Shown here: one piece after another, positions 1 to 7,139 of the stretch
How the letters are laid out: each line of letters begins with the position of its first letter
Numbering within the stretch: position 1 is the stretch's first letter
From: Bacteroidales bacterium
GTDB lineage: Bacteria > Bacteroidota > Bacteroidia > Bacteroidales > UBA3824
Assembly (NCBI GenBank): GCA_016287995.1
Contig: JAEEXW010000005.1
Coordinates: 1-23,650 of the forward strand
Length of the DNA stretch: 23,650 bases
Direction: 5' to 3'
Program-made: the position numbers and the translations under genes
The notes under the pieces: generated by a model
Seen by the model: only the letters and a program-made list of their open reading frames with translations
Databases searched by the model: none
What the model was told of the DNA's origin: nothing

Positions 1-187
1 ATGCCCAAAGTATGCGAGCATTAAGAACTGCACCTTTTTCGCTTTCAGGGTGCTTTGTCATGTCAAGGTCTATTGACCCGATAAAACCGCCGTTTTGTTC
101 GTCCAGAGTGTTTTGTTGCCAAAACGACAAAATTGAGTAACATTCCTGAGTTACTTCCGCTTTCAAATCTTTGATTCTTAAATCCAT
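1..187 (-). CDS. AGE-family sugar 2-epimerase, N-terminal part (cut by left edge)
   Basis: The minus strand is open from an ATG at 187 to the window edge and gives 62 residues. The start reads MDLRIKDLKAEVTQ, followed by W-Q-Q-N-T-L-D and the motif NGGFIGSIDLD, and then GAVLNARILWA. These are the N-terminal hallmarks of the N-acylglucosamine 2-epimerase / cellobiose 2-epimerase family, an (alpha/alpha)6 barrel of about 400 residues that epimerises reducing-end sugars at C2 in the cytoplasm. In Bacteroidetes such enzymes often act in mannan or cellobiose use. The catalytic histidines lie outside the window, so cellobiose 2-epimerase cannot be told from N-acylglucosamine 2-epimerase. The gene is divergent from the hydrolase at 309 and has its own promoter-like sequence at 219-250. 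The family call is fairly secure; the exact substrate is not. Confidence 0.8.
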   Translation of the reverse strand, partial: MDLRIKDLKAEVTQECYSILSFWQQNTLDEQNGGFIGSIDLDMTKHPESEKGAVLNARILWA

Positions 188-218
188 ATTGTAATTATTT
201 AGTGTAATTGTGTTAACG

Positions 219-250
219 CAAAATTAAAATAAATACACGGAGTTTGCAAA
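219..250 (-). promoter_or_regulatory. Bacteroidetes-type promoter for the epimerase
   Basis: On the minus strand a TTTG (250-247) is followed after 20 bp by TAATTTTG (226-219), an exact match to the Bacteroidetes sigma-ABfr consensus TTTG-N19-21-TAnnTTTG. It would start transcription near 212, about 25 bp before the ATG at 187. It shares the TTTGCAAA palindrome with the divergent plus-strand promoter. Confidence 0.55.
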
Positions 251-277
251 TTTTTGATGAAAACTTTTTAACTTTGC
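243..277 (+). promoter_or_regulatory. Bacteroidetes-type promoter for the hydrolase/CAP operon
   Basis: TTTG at 243-246 and TAACTTTG at 269-276 match the two Bacteroidetes promoter boxes, with a slightly long spacer of 22 bp. Transcription would begin near 284, about 25 bp ahead of the ATG at 309. The upstream box is half of the TTTGCAAA palindrome (243-250) whose other half serves the minus-strand promoter. Confidence 0.5.
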
Positions 278-308
278 ACCACAAATTTGTTTAAAATCAT
301 TAATTTAA

Positions 309-1238
309 ATGAAAACACACAGTTTAATTTATGCCGCAGCAACATTTTTGTTAGCCTCTTGCGGTGGTGCAACTCAGCAGCAGTCTGCACAAAAGGAAGT
401 TAAAATTCCTGAAAATCAAATCGTTTTAGAAAACGGCGGCTCAGGAGATTTCAAAGCCGTTATGTTTGAAGATTCCACACTTACCGCCCACACGGTTTTT
501 TGTCCGAAAGACTTGTCAAAATTTTCCAAAGAAAACCCTTTGCCGGTTTTAGTTTGGGGCAACGGTGCATGCAACAACTCTCCGCACGAACACATCAATT
601 TTCTTAACGAAATAGCCTCACACGGTTATCTTGTTGTCGCAACGGGTTATATGCCCCACGACACTGTTATTTATAAAGGTGCTATTTCAAAATCGTCGCA
701 GCAAATAGAGTCGGTGGATTGGGCAATCGCTCAAAACTCAGACAAAAACAGTTACCTTTTTGATAAAGTTGATACTAAAAACATCGCCGCAGCAGGAATG
801 TCATGCGGAGGTTTGCAGACGCTTTTCAACTGTGCCGACCCGCGCTTTAAGACTTTGATGATTTGTAACAGCGGACTTTTTATCAACCCTGTTAACGCAA
901 TGCCAGATATGCCTATGCCTCCGAAAGAAAAACTTGAAGAAATACATACTCCGGTAATTTACATTTTGGGCGGCAAAGAAGACATCGCTTACGAAAACGG
1001 CATGGACGATTTTCATAGAATAACCAAACAGCCTGCTTTTGCGGCTAACTTTCCCGTAGGACACGGCGGCACATATTCAAAACCTTTTGGCGGAGAATTT
1101 TCCGTTGTGGCTTTGGCTTGGCTCGACTGGCAACTCAAAGGCGACGAAGAGGCTGCCAAAATGTTCAAAGGCGACAATCCGCTCTTAGGTCAGAGAGAAA
1201 ATTGGACAATTGAAAAAAATGAATTGATAGACAAATAA
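309..1238 (+). CDS. lipoprotein alpha/beta hydrolase
   Basis: This 309-residue protein has a lipoprotein signal: a hydrophobic stretch from residue 7 ending in the lipobox LASC, with lipidation at Cys18. No acidic surface-export signal follows the Cys, so a periplasm-facing position is more likely than the cell surface (inference). The rest fits the dienelactone-hydrolase / PET-hydrolase-like group of alpha/beta hydrolases: a VWGNGAC segment near residue 82 (oxyanion region), the nucleophile elbow GMSCGG with Ser165, a probable acid Asp225 in GGKEDIAY, and His252 in VGHGGTY. The substrate is unknown; an ester or acyl-sugar is plausible. Seventeen bases separate it from the CAP gene downstream, so the two are likely co-transcribed. 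Confidence 0.8.
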   Translation: MKTHSLIYAAATFLLASCGGATQQQSAQKEVKIPENQIVLENGGSGDFKAVMFEDSTLTAHTVFCPKDLSKFSKENPLPVLVWGNGACNNSPHEHINFLNEIASHGYLVVATGYMPHDTVIYKGAISKSSQQIESVDWAIAQNSDKNSYLFDKVDTKNIAAAGMSCGGLQTLFNCADPRFKTLMICNSGLFINPVNAMPDMPMPPKEKLEEIHTPVIYILGGKEDIAYENGMDDFHRITKQPAFAANFPVGHGGTYSKPFGGEFSVVALAWLDWQLKGDEEAAKMFKGDNPLLGQRENWTIEKNELIDK

Positions 1239-1255
1239 CATAAACAATTACCATT

Positions 1256-2329
1256 ATGAAATTGAAATATTTATTTTTTACCGCTTTGTTTGCGGTATTT
1301 TCGTTCGGGGCATACGCACAAGTTACAATCGGACGCCCGGTGTCAAGACCTGTTCATACGAACAAAGCCAGAACCGTCAATCCGAGAGGTATTCAAGCAC
1401 CAAGTTCCAATTCCGGCAACAAAACTGCCTCATCCGGCACTTTCAGTAACGAACAGTTAGCAAAAGCCAATACTGCCAAAGATGCTTCGTATCTTTCGCA
1501 AGCGGAAAAAGACCTGATACTTTATTGCAATCTTGCCCGTTTGGACGGTCAGACTTTTGCCAACCAATATCTTTCAAAGATGAAAAATTCGTCCAATTCA
1601 TACGAACAATCACTTCTTAAAGATTTGGCTGGTATAAAAAATCTTCCGATGTTAAAGCCCAACAGCCGTCTTGCCAAGGCTGCAAAAGTTCACGTTGACG
1701 ACATCGGTCCCAAAGGTTTGACTCAGCACGAATCCTCAGACGGAACAGCCACATTTACCCGTGTCCGCAAATATTATAACGGTGGATATATGGGTGAAAA
1801 CATTTCTTTCGGATATTCCTCTGCTATGGATATTGTTTTGCAACTTCTTGTTGACGAAGATGTTCCTTCATTAGGACACCGTCATAATATTCTCAATAAG
1901 AGTTTTATCCGTATAGGAGTTTCAATAGGCTCTCACAAGCAGTATAGGTCTTGTTGCGTACAAGATTTTTCTGACGACCGTGACGACAAAAACGGTGAAA
2001 GCGATAATAATAACGACAACAGTCATAACAACAACGACAACAAAGTCAACGACAACGACAACAAAATCGACAACAACAAAGTCAACGATGACCGTGAAGA
2101 TGATGACGATGACGATTACGGTTATGCTGATGTTTATGATGACGATGATGATGACGATTTTTGGAACGACGATGATTATTACAATGCCGAAGACGACGAG
2201 TTCTATAACGATGAAGGTGATTACTACGATGACGACGATAATTACTACGATGACGATGATTTTTGGGACTACGACGATGACTATGATGACGATGACGACG
2301 ATTTTTGGGACGATGATTATGATTATTAA
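1256..2329 (+). CDS. secreted CAP-domain protein with Asp-rich tail
   Basis: This 357-residue protein has a Sec signal peptide (residues 1-21, ending GAYA-Q). A Ser/Asn/Pro-rich linker follows, then a CAP (SCP/PR-1) domain at about 65-238. The usual CAP signatures are present: NLARLDGQTF near 92, His146 in KVHVDD, His158 in TQHESSDG, GEN with Glu181, and GHRHN (207-211). From residue 240 on it becomes an extreme tail, first Asn/Asp/Lys, then runs of Asp broken by Tyr and by three Phe-Trp pairs. Bacterial CAP proteins are secreted and mostly of unknown function. The tail could bind calcium or other cations, or attach to a surface (inference). It lies in an operon with a second CAP-like gene that shares its N-terminal motif. 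The domain call is good; the role is unknown. Confidence 0.8.
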   Translation: MKLKYLFFTALFAVFSFGAYAQVTIGRPVSRPVHTNKARTVNPRGIQAPSSNSGNKTASSGTFSNEQLAKANTAKDASYLSQAEKDLILYCNLARLDGQTFANQYLSKMKNSSNSYEQSLLKDLAGIKNLPMLKPNSRLAKAAKVHVDDIGPKGLTQHESSDGTATFTRVRKYYNGGYMGENISFGYSSAMDIVLQLLVDEDVPSLGHRHNILNKSFIRIGVSIGSHKQYRSCCVQDFSDDRDDKNGESDNNNDNSHNNNDNKVNDNDNKIDNNKVNDDREDDDDDDYGYADVYDDDDDDDFWNDDDYYNAEDDEFYNDEGDYYDDDDNYYDDDDFWDYDDDYDDDDDDFWDDDYDY

Positions 2330-2344
2330 CGGATTATTGTAATA

Positions 2345-3721
2345 ATGAAAATAAAAAAAATATCAATAACTTTTTTCCTAATTGTTTGCGCATTTGGTCT
2401 AAATGCGCAGACAATTCAGGAGAAAATTGCCGAGTGCGAAAAGTACTGGGATCCTGAGGTTTTAGAACGTGCCAACACAGCCAAAGACGCGGATTATCTT
2501 TCGGAGATTTCCAAGCAGAGCATATATTTTGCCAACCTTGCCCGTTTCAACGGACATCTTTTCGGAGAAACTTTTATGGCTGCGTTTTGTTCCGACTGGT
2601 ATACTAACGAAAGCGAGACTTTTAAAACACTAAAAGAAGACCTTGACAAGTCAATAGGGTTGTTTCCTTTACGTCCTGACAAATATTTGTCAAGGGCGGC
2701 GCAATCGCATGCCGAGGATGACAAAAAACAGGCACATACTTCCGGCGACGGCACAGGCTGCACTCACCGTGTTGTAGTGCTTTTCAACTGCTGGAACTAC
2801 GGTGCTGAAAATATTGCCTGGGGCAGATATGAAAACGGAATACAACCTACTATACAATGGCTTATTGACAATGGTCAGGCTCCGAATTACGGACACCGCC
2901 GGCACCTTCTCGGACCGGGCTATACGAATTTAGGAGTAGGTCTTTCGTGTAATCCGGCTGACGGCGGCTGCTGTATGGTTCATGATTTCGGACGTTATAA
3001 CGATGACGATGTTTTGGAATATATTTATAAAACATTTCCCGAAAGGTTGATAAAGATTGCTGACGTGGCACGTGATGTTGATTATCTTGCCAAAAAGGAA
3101 AAAGACCTTATTATGATTGCCAATATTGCAAGGTTGGATTTAAGACTATTTGTTCAAAAAGTTCTCAAAGATTTCACCCCGGAGCCGGATTCAGATTTAA
3201 TCAGTTTTGTTGAATCCAAGTACGACAAACCGATGTATTTATTGTATCCTGACCGTAAACTTCAAAATGCGGCATACGAACTTGCCGGAGTTGAAGATTT
3301 TGTACCTTTTGACCCGAAAATGACTGATACTAAGGACAACCGCCGCGATTGGTACAGGCATTATTGCGGTCCTGCCGATTATTGGAGAATAATGAGAGAC
3401 AAAGCAAATTTTGATGACGTTAATTATGCCGTAGGGCTAAAAGGGGCGTTCAGTCCTACCAAGTCTCTACATTATTACTATACAGTAAGTCATTCAAAAT
3501 CCGATGAAGGCTGGGACTACAAACTGACTTCCGAGTTGTACACTCCTTCGCCTGACGACAAGCCTAATCCTGACAATTATAATGAAGATGTTTCAGACAA
3601 CAATCCGCCGGTACTCATACCTGCGGAAGAAGACAAGCCTATACACCTTCTGATAGAAGCCCAGACCGATGACGAAGATTATGATCCCGATGACGAGGAA
3701 TATGATGAATACGATGATTAA
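2345..3721 (+). CDS. secreted protein with one CAP domain and one degenerate CAP-like module
   Basis: This 458-residue protein has a signal peptide (1-22, ending LNAQ). A CAP domain spans about 40-216 with His122, HTSGDGT from His131, GAENIAWG around Glu155, and GHRRH at 183-187. A second module (about 236-390) opens with the same sequence pattern: ARDVDYLAKKEKDL and ANIARLDLRLF match ANTAKDADYL and ANLARFNGHLF of module one, and match the neighbouring gene. This second module lacks the GEN and GHR motifs and is probably not an active-type CAP fold (inference). The last 20 residues or so are Asp/Glu/Tyr-rich, a short version of the neighbour's tail. It starts 15 bases after the previous stop and ends two bases before a strong terminator, so it closes the operon. 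Confidence 0.75.
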   Translation: MKIKKISITFFLIVCAFGLNAQTIQEKIAECEKYWDPEVLERANTAKDADYLSEISKQSIYFANLARFNGHLFGETFMAAFCSDWYTNESETFKTLKEDLDKSIGLFPLRPDKYLSRAAQSHAEDDKKQAHTSGDGTGCTHRVVVLFNCWNYGAENIAWGRYENGIQPTIQWLIDNGQAPNYGHRRHLLGPGYTNLGVGLSCNPADGGCCMVHDFGRYNDDDVLEYIYKTFPERLIKIADVARDVDYLAKKEKDLIMIANIARLDLRLFVQKVLKDFTPEPDSDLISFVESKYDKPMYLLYPDRKLQNAAYELAGVEDFVPFDPKMTDTKDNRRDWYRHYCGPADYWRIMRDKANFDDVNYAVGLKGAFSPTKSLHYYYTVSHSKSDEGWDYKLTSELYTPSPDDKPNPDNYNEDVSDNNPPVLIPAEEDKPIHLLIEAQTDDEDYDPDDEEYDEYDD

Positions 3722-3722
3722 T

Positions 3723-3765
3723 AAAAAAAGTAAGAGGCTGTCCAAAACAGCCTCTTACTTTTTTT
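3723..3765 (+). terminator. Rho-independent terminator of the hydrolase/CAP operon
   Basis: A perfect 19-bp inverted repeat (3723-3741 with 3747-3765) has a 5-base loop CCAAA. The core stem is GTAAGAGGCTGT, flanked by an A-run and a T-run. It starts two bases after the CAP2 stop. The A/T flanks would let it work in both directions. Confidence 0.85.
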
Positions 3766-3944
3766 ACAATTTTATTTTCTAAAATTTCAAAACTTTTTTT
3801 TGGACATTTCTAAAATACTTTTTACATTTGCGTATAAAAATATAAAAGGCGTTTATTTACGCTATGTTTTTGACACACTGAAAATTCGCAACTTTCTATT
3901 TCCCCAAAATTCAATCCTACATTTTTCAAAATTCAAACCTACAA
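3766..3944. other. AT-rich gap between host operon and phage, possible prophage end
   Basis: No gene is visible here. The stretch is AT-rich and includes two copies of a 17-base direct repeat (see 3905-3943). It marks the change from secreted host-type proteins to phage tail fibers, so a prophage boundary probably lies within it. A TGTTTTTGACACAC string at 3865 begins with the TG typical of Mu-type transposon ends; this is suggestive only. Confidence 0.4.
3905..3943. repeat. 17-base direct repeat pair with 22-bp period
   Basis: CAAAATTCAATCCTACA (3905-3921) and CAAAATTCAAACCTACA (3927-3943) differ at one base and start exactly 22 bp apart. Spacing by about two helical turns fits a pair of recombinase- or transposase-binding sites. 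Mu ends also carry 22-bp binding sites, but no transposase gene is in view. A weaker third copy may start near 3880. Confidence 0.5.
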
Positions 3945-3977
3945 AAAAGCGGTAATCGCATTGCGACAACCGCTTTT
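3945..3977 (-). terminator. terminator of the phage leftward operon
   Basis: The arms AAAAGCGGT (3945-3953) and ACCGCTTTT (3969-3977) enclose a second short stem, TCGCA (3956-3960) with TGCGA (3962-3966). Read on the minus strand this is a GC stem followed by six T's. It lies about 20 bases past the stop of the last fiber gene at 3996. Confidence 0.75.
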
Positions 3978-3995
3978 AAATTACGAGGTCTTCTA

Positions 3996-5231
3996 TTAAT
4001 AAATAACTGGTGATGAGGGAATATGTTGCCAAGAAGTTACTGTAATATCAGTTTTTAAAGTTTGACAAATGAAATCTGCATAAACCGTTGAGTTTGTTAC
4101 AATATCTTTCAAATAAGAAGGACCTTTCAATCCTTCTATATAGAGTCCCGATGGTACCAAAATATATCTATTATCTTTTTGGTCAATAAAACAATCTAAC
4201 GTTCTTGTTGCTTTATTAACACGTAAATTGGGTATTTCTTGATCTCCGTCATTTACTGTTACATACCAAAAATCACCTTTGTCATTAAGGTTTGTTATGA
4301 TATATTTTTTTCCATAGTTAAGTTCTGTTACAAAATCCCCAATCTTTGGCGTTTCGTTTGTTATAATAGCATATTCGTTGGCATTACGTCCTCCGTACAT
4401 TTGAATTTTTTCGCCTGTTAATCGTAAAAATGAGTTTGATTTTAAATTTGATTCAACGCTACCCGATGCTAATTTTTGAATTTCTTGTATTAATATACCC
4501 TTATCGCCGACTTTCCCGAACGATGCACCTACCCTTTCGTAGGTAAAATTTCTTGTGTACTTCTCGTTTGTCTGACCGATATACTGCACAATTTTACCTT
4601 CGGGCGCATTGTCGTATGAGTCCAAATCTGCAACTTGCTCCAAAAAGTTTCCTTTCGGAACTGACTGCATAATCTCCGTTTTGAGACTCTCCAACAATCC
4701 CGTCAAAGTCTCTTTGTCTGTGATACCCTGCAAGAAACTTTCAATCTCCTGCCAACGGTTAATCGTTTCGTCTGACGCATCAGCACTTTCAAGAAACGCT
4801 TTTACTTTCGAGACGAAAGCATAAACAGTCGCGTAACTGCCGCTTAACGTCGAAAAACGCTCCGCAAGTTCGCTCACCGTCTCACCGTCCTGTTTGCCGA
4901 GTATCGTGAGAATTTTTGCAACGGCATCACCGTTTTTCTCGGCGTTATTGGCTGCATCGGCGAGGTCTTCTTCCGCGTCTTCAATGCGCTTGGTGAGGTC
5001 TTGAATCACGGTCTTGTTTACAGTGCCGTCTTCATTACGAACTACTTCCAAAACGCCTTCAATTTCTTTGGCGAATTTTTCAAGCGCAGTTTTGTCCGCC
5101 TTGTTGTTAATGATTTCGTCGTCCTTGTGGACGTAACTCTCGAAAACGTCTGCAAAGTCGTCTTCGGTCGGGTACATGCCCTTCAAAAAACGCTTTTTGA
5201 GGACTTCCCTGTCTTTTTTAATTCCTGACAT
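3996..5231 (-). CDS. phage tail fiber / receptor-binding protein
   Basis: This 411-residue protein is the last gene of the leftward arm, in the tail-fiber position. The N-terminus (MSGIKKDREVLKKRFLKGM, then PTEDDFADVFESYVHKDDE) resembles the start of many Bacteroidetes phage tail proteins. Residues 45-200 are largely helical and charged, with the look of a coiled-coil stalk. The part from about residue 235 on is rich in Gly, Asn, Tyr and beta-type residues and should hold the receptor-binding end. The DNA of that 3' part (about 3996-4500) is visibly more AT-rich than the 5' part, which suggests module exchange. The specific fold is not recognised. A terminator follows. Confidence 0.6.
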   Translation of the reverse strand: MSGIKKDREVLKKRFLKGMYPTEDDFADVFESYVHKDDEIINNKADKTALEKFAKEIEGVLEVVRNEDGTVNKTVIQDLTKRIEDAEEDLADAANNAEKNGDAVAKILTILGKQDGETVSELAERFSTLSGSYATVYAFVSKVKAFLESADASDETINRWQEIESFLQGITDKETLTGLLESLKTEIMQSVPKGNFLEQVADLDSYDNAPEGKIVQYIGQTNEKYTRNFTYERVGASFGKVGDKGILIQEIQKLASGSVESNLKSNSFLRLTGEKIQMYGGRNANEYAIITNETPKIGDFVTELNYGKKYIITNLNDKGDFWYVTVNDGDQEIPNLRVNKATRTLDCFIDQKDNRYILVPSGLYIEGLKGPSYLKDIVTNSTVYADFICQTLKTDITVTSWQHIPSSPVIY

Positions 5232-5257
5232 AATTGTTATATATTTAAATGGTTAAA

Positions 5258-6592
5258 CTATAATTTCATAATAAAACAAAGTGCGTAATAAGGGGGCAAT
5301 ATGTTAAACGGTTTATTTTCTCCAATAGAAGATTCTGTTATTTTATGAGTATGATTGCCGTCTGCATCCGAAAATCCGATAGTGTAAGTTCCATCTTTTG
5401 GCATCTCGTTTTCAAACTCTATGCCTCCATATTTTTCATCTGCACACCAATTACTACTACCAGAACGATAATCAACTTTATGAGGACCGTTATTCTGATA
5501 TACGTAATGCCAATGTAACCCTGCGGCACCCATTGAAACACTATGGTTATGTTCAGGTAAATTAGATGTAGTAAGTCTTACACTTTCACCACCTCCTGTC
5601 CTTTTTACAACATAAGAACTTAATCCGTTACTTTCGCCATACGGTTCATACCAATCATCATTTACGTCTACGTCATCCCATGCACCTACAATAAAACGAC
5701 TGCGTAAATCTGGCGTTTCATTATTGCCGTCGCATAAAGCCCAACCGTTTGGAATAGTACTTGGTCTCCCGCTCCACATAACAATAATTCCTTTCGGTGC
5801 GCCGTTAATCGCTTCTATTTGCTTGCTTAACGCCTTTATAGATTCTACGTTTGCATTAATACGGTTCGATAATCCGTCATCTGCCGACTTTCTTGCTGAT
5901 TCTTCGGCATTGATACGGGCTGACAATCCGTCATCTGCCGACTTTCTTGCTGATTCTTCGGCATTGATACGGGCTGACAATCCGTCATCCGCTGACTTCC
6001 TTGCCGATGCCTCTGCATTATCCGCTGACTTTCTTGCCGATGCCTCAGTGTTAATCTCGTTTGTAATATCCTTTGAAACTGACTCGCTGAATTTATCCAA
6101 TCTTTCTAAAACAAAATTTAAAGAATTATTTAATGACGTTTTAGTCTTATCAATCAGCAGATATAACTCCAAGTTGGTTATACCTTTGAGCGTCGAGAAC
6201 TGCGACCACGGCAGACTACCTGACGAACTGTCCGCCAAATACCTGACCGTATATGCTTTCGGATATTCAGTACCGTCGGCGGTAACGGTTTCATCGGTCT
6301 CCGTGATGCGGCAAAAGTTGCCGCCCGACTGATAAGGATGATACAAAATTTCTCCGGTGAGCGGATTTTCGTCGTTTACCATAAAAACATAACCTTCGGA
6401 ACGGTAGCCGTTTGCCAAAAGTTCGCAGCCAGTAAGAATCAGCCTTGGACAGCCGGAAATAAGTGCTATGACGGCAAGTTTTTTTGTATTGGACTGCAAT
6501 GCTGCCAGAGTTTCGCAGTCAATAGGAAAAGCATCGTTTTCCATACTGCAAAAATTGCCGTAAACCATATTTTTTGAAAAATCTTTCTCCAT
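5258..6592 (-). CDS. phage tail fiber with collar domain
   Basis: The ATG at 6592 (MEKDFSKNMVYGNF) is preferred over an upstream in-frame start at 6673, which would overlap the previous gene. It lies 7 bases after that gene's stop and gives 444 residues. Parts in order: an N-terminal attachment region; a helical stalk with 18-residue repeats containing ARINAEESARKSADDGLS, as in trimeric coiled coils; then a phage tail collar-type domain with PKGIIVMWSG, IPNGWALCDG and TPDLRSRFIVGA; and a His-rich stretch ending NILPPYYALCFIMKL, the usual collar-domain C-terminus. The protein likely forms a side fiber anchored at the baseplate. The 3' half is more AT-rich than its neighbours. Confidence 0.8.
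   Translation of the reverse strand: MEKDFSKNMVYGNFCSMENDAFPIDCETLAALQSNTKKLAVIALISGCPRLILTGCELLANGYRSEGYVFMVNDENPLTGEILYHPYQSGGNFCRITETDETVTADGTEYPKAYTVRYLADSSSGSLPWSQFSTLKGITNLELYLLIDKTKTSLNNSLNFVLERLDKFSESVSKDITNEINTEASARKSADNAEASARKSADDGLSARINAEESARKSADDGLSARINAEESARKSADDGLSNRINANVESIKALSKQIEAINGAPKGIIVMWSGRPSTIPNGWALCDGNNETPDLRSRFIVGAWDDVDVNDDWYEPYGESNGLSSYVVKRTGGGESVRLTTSNLPEHNHSVSMGAAGLHWHYVYQNNGPHKVDYRSGSSNWCADEKYGGIEFENEMPKDGTYTIGFSDADGNHTHKITESSIGENKPFNILPPYYALCFIMKL
5877..5984 (-). repeat. exact 54-bp tandem duplication in fiber stalk
   Basis: Bases 5877-5930 and 5931-5984 are identical 54-bp units, each coding 18 residues of the stalk repeat. A diverged partial third unit follows (5985-6050). 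Perfect identity points to recent or recurrent copy-number change that keeps the reading frame. Confidence 0.9.
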
Positions 6593-6599
6593 CGTATTT

Positions 6600-7139
6600 T
6601 TAATTTTTGTCGTTTCTAAATTGCAGTTCCCATGCTTTGCCCTGCGTTTTGTAATAATTTGTAACCGCCACAAGTTCGTCTTGAAAGTTTTTTATATCGG
6701 CTATCTCGTATGGCTCAACGATAAATGCTGGCCACTCACGGCTGTTGACACCGCGCTTGTTTAGTATCACCTGACCGTAAGTTCCCCGTCGTTTCGGCTT
6801 GTCGTAGACAATTTCTACGCCGCGACGGTAGATTATATAGGGCGGACTTTCAGGTCTCTCGCTGTCCAAAACCAAAATGCGGCGTTTGTACTTCAAATTA
6901 TGAATCTCCTTTCTGTCGCCGAAAATGTAATTAAGACAGTATTCCAAGCGGCATTTCTGACCGTTGTATTTCAGCCGTTGCAAAACGTCCCGGCGGTATT
7001 CAGAAAGAATGTTAAGCAACTTTTCAAACGGTTTTACAAGTACGCTCAAAACCTCTATAATGCGGTTTTGGCGCAGTTTTACCGGCAAAAGCAATGCGCA
7101 CAGTTTCGCAAAATCAATTCTCAAAAGTTTCTCATTCAT
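6600..7139 (-). CDS. putative tail protein in the gpI / Mu gp48 position
   Basis: This 179-residue, basic protein lies between baseplate J and the first fiber gene. In Mu- and P2-like phages that slot holds gpI or gp48, which links the baseplate to the fibers. The sequence itself is not clearly recognisable: a Leu-rich start (LCALLLPVKLR), then a Tyr/Arg-rich middle with PPYIIYRRGVEIVYD. Its ATG at 7139 overlaps the end of the J gene by 8 bases, which implies translational coupling. The function rests on position only. Confidence 0.5.
   Translation of the reverse strand: MNEKLLRIDFAKLCALLLPVKLRQNRIIEVLSVLVKPFEKLLNILSEYRRDVLQRLKYNGQKCRLEYCLNYIFGDRKEIHNLKYKRRILVLDSERPESPPYIIYRRGVEIVYDKPKRRGTYGQVILNKRGVNSREWPAFIVEPYEIADIKNFQDELVAVTNYYKTQGKAWELQFRNDKN

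Noticed and set aside
1980..2342. Thr/Met-rich open frame overlapping the CAP1 tail
   Set aside because: It is the +1 reading of the GAY codon tract. The CAP1 frame has the signal peptide and domain, and this one has no independent support.
5724..6332. 202-codon plus-strand open frame inside the collar fiber gene
   Set aside because: Complement of a repetitive coding region; its repeats mirror the stalk repeats and it has no recognisable protein features.
3996..6592. Diversity-generating retroelement acting on the fibers
   Set aside because: Some Bacteroides transposable phages carry one, but no reverse transcriptase and no template/variable repeat pair is visible in this window.
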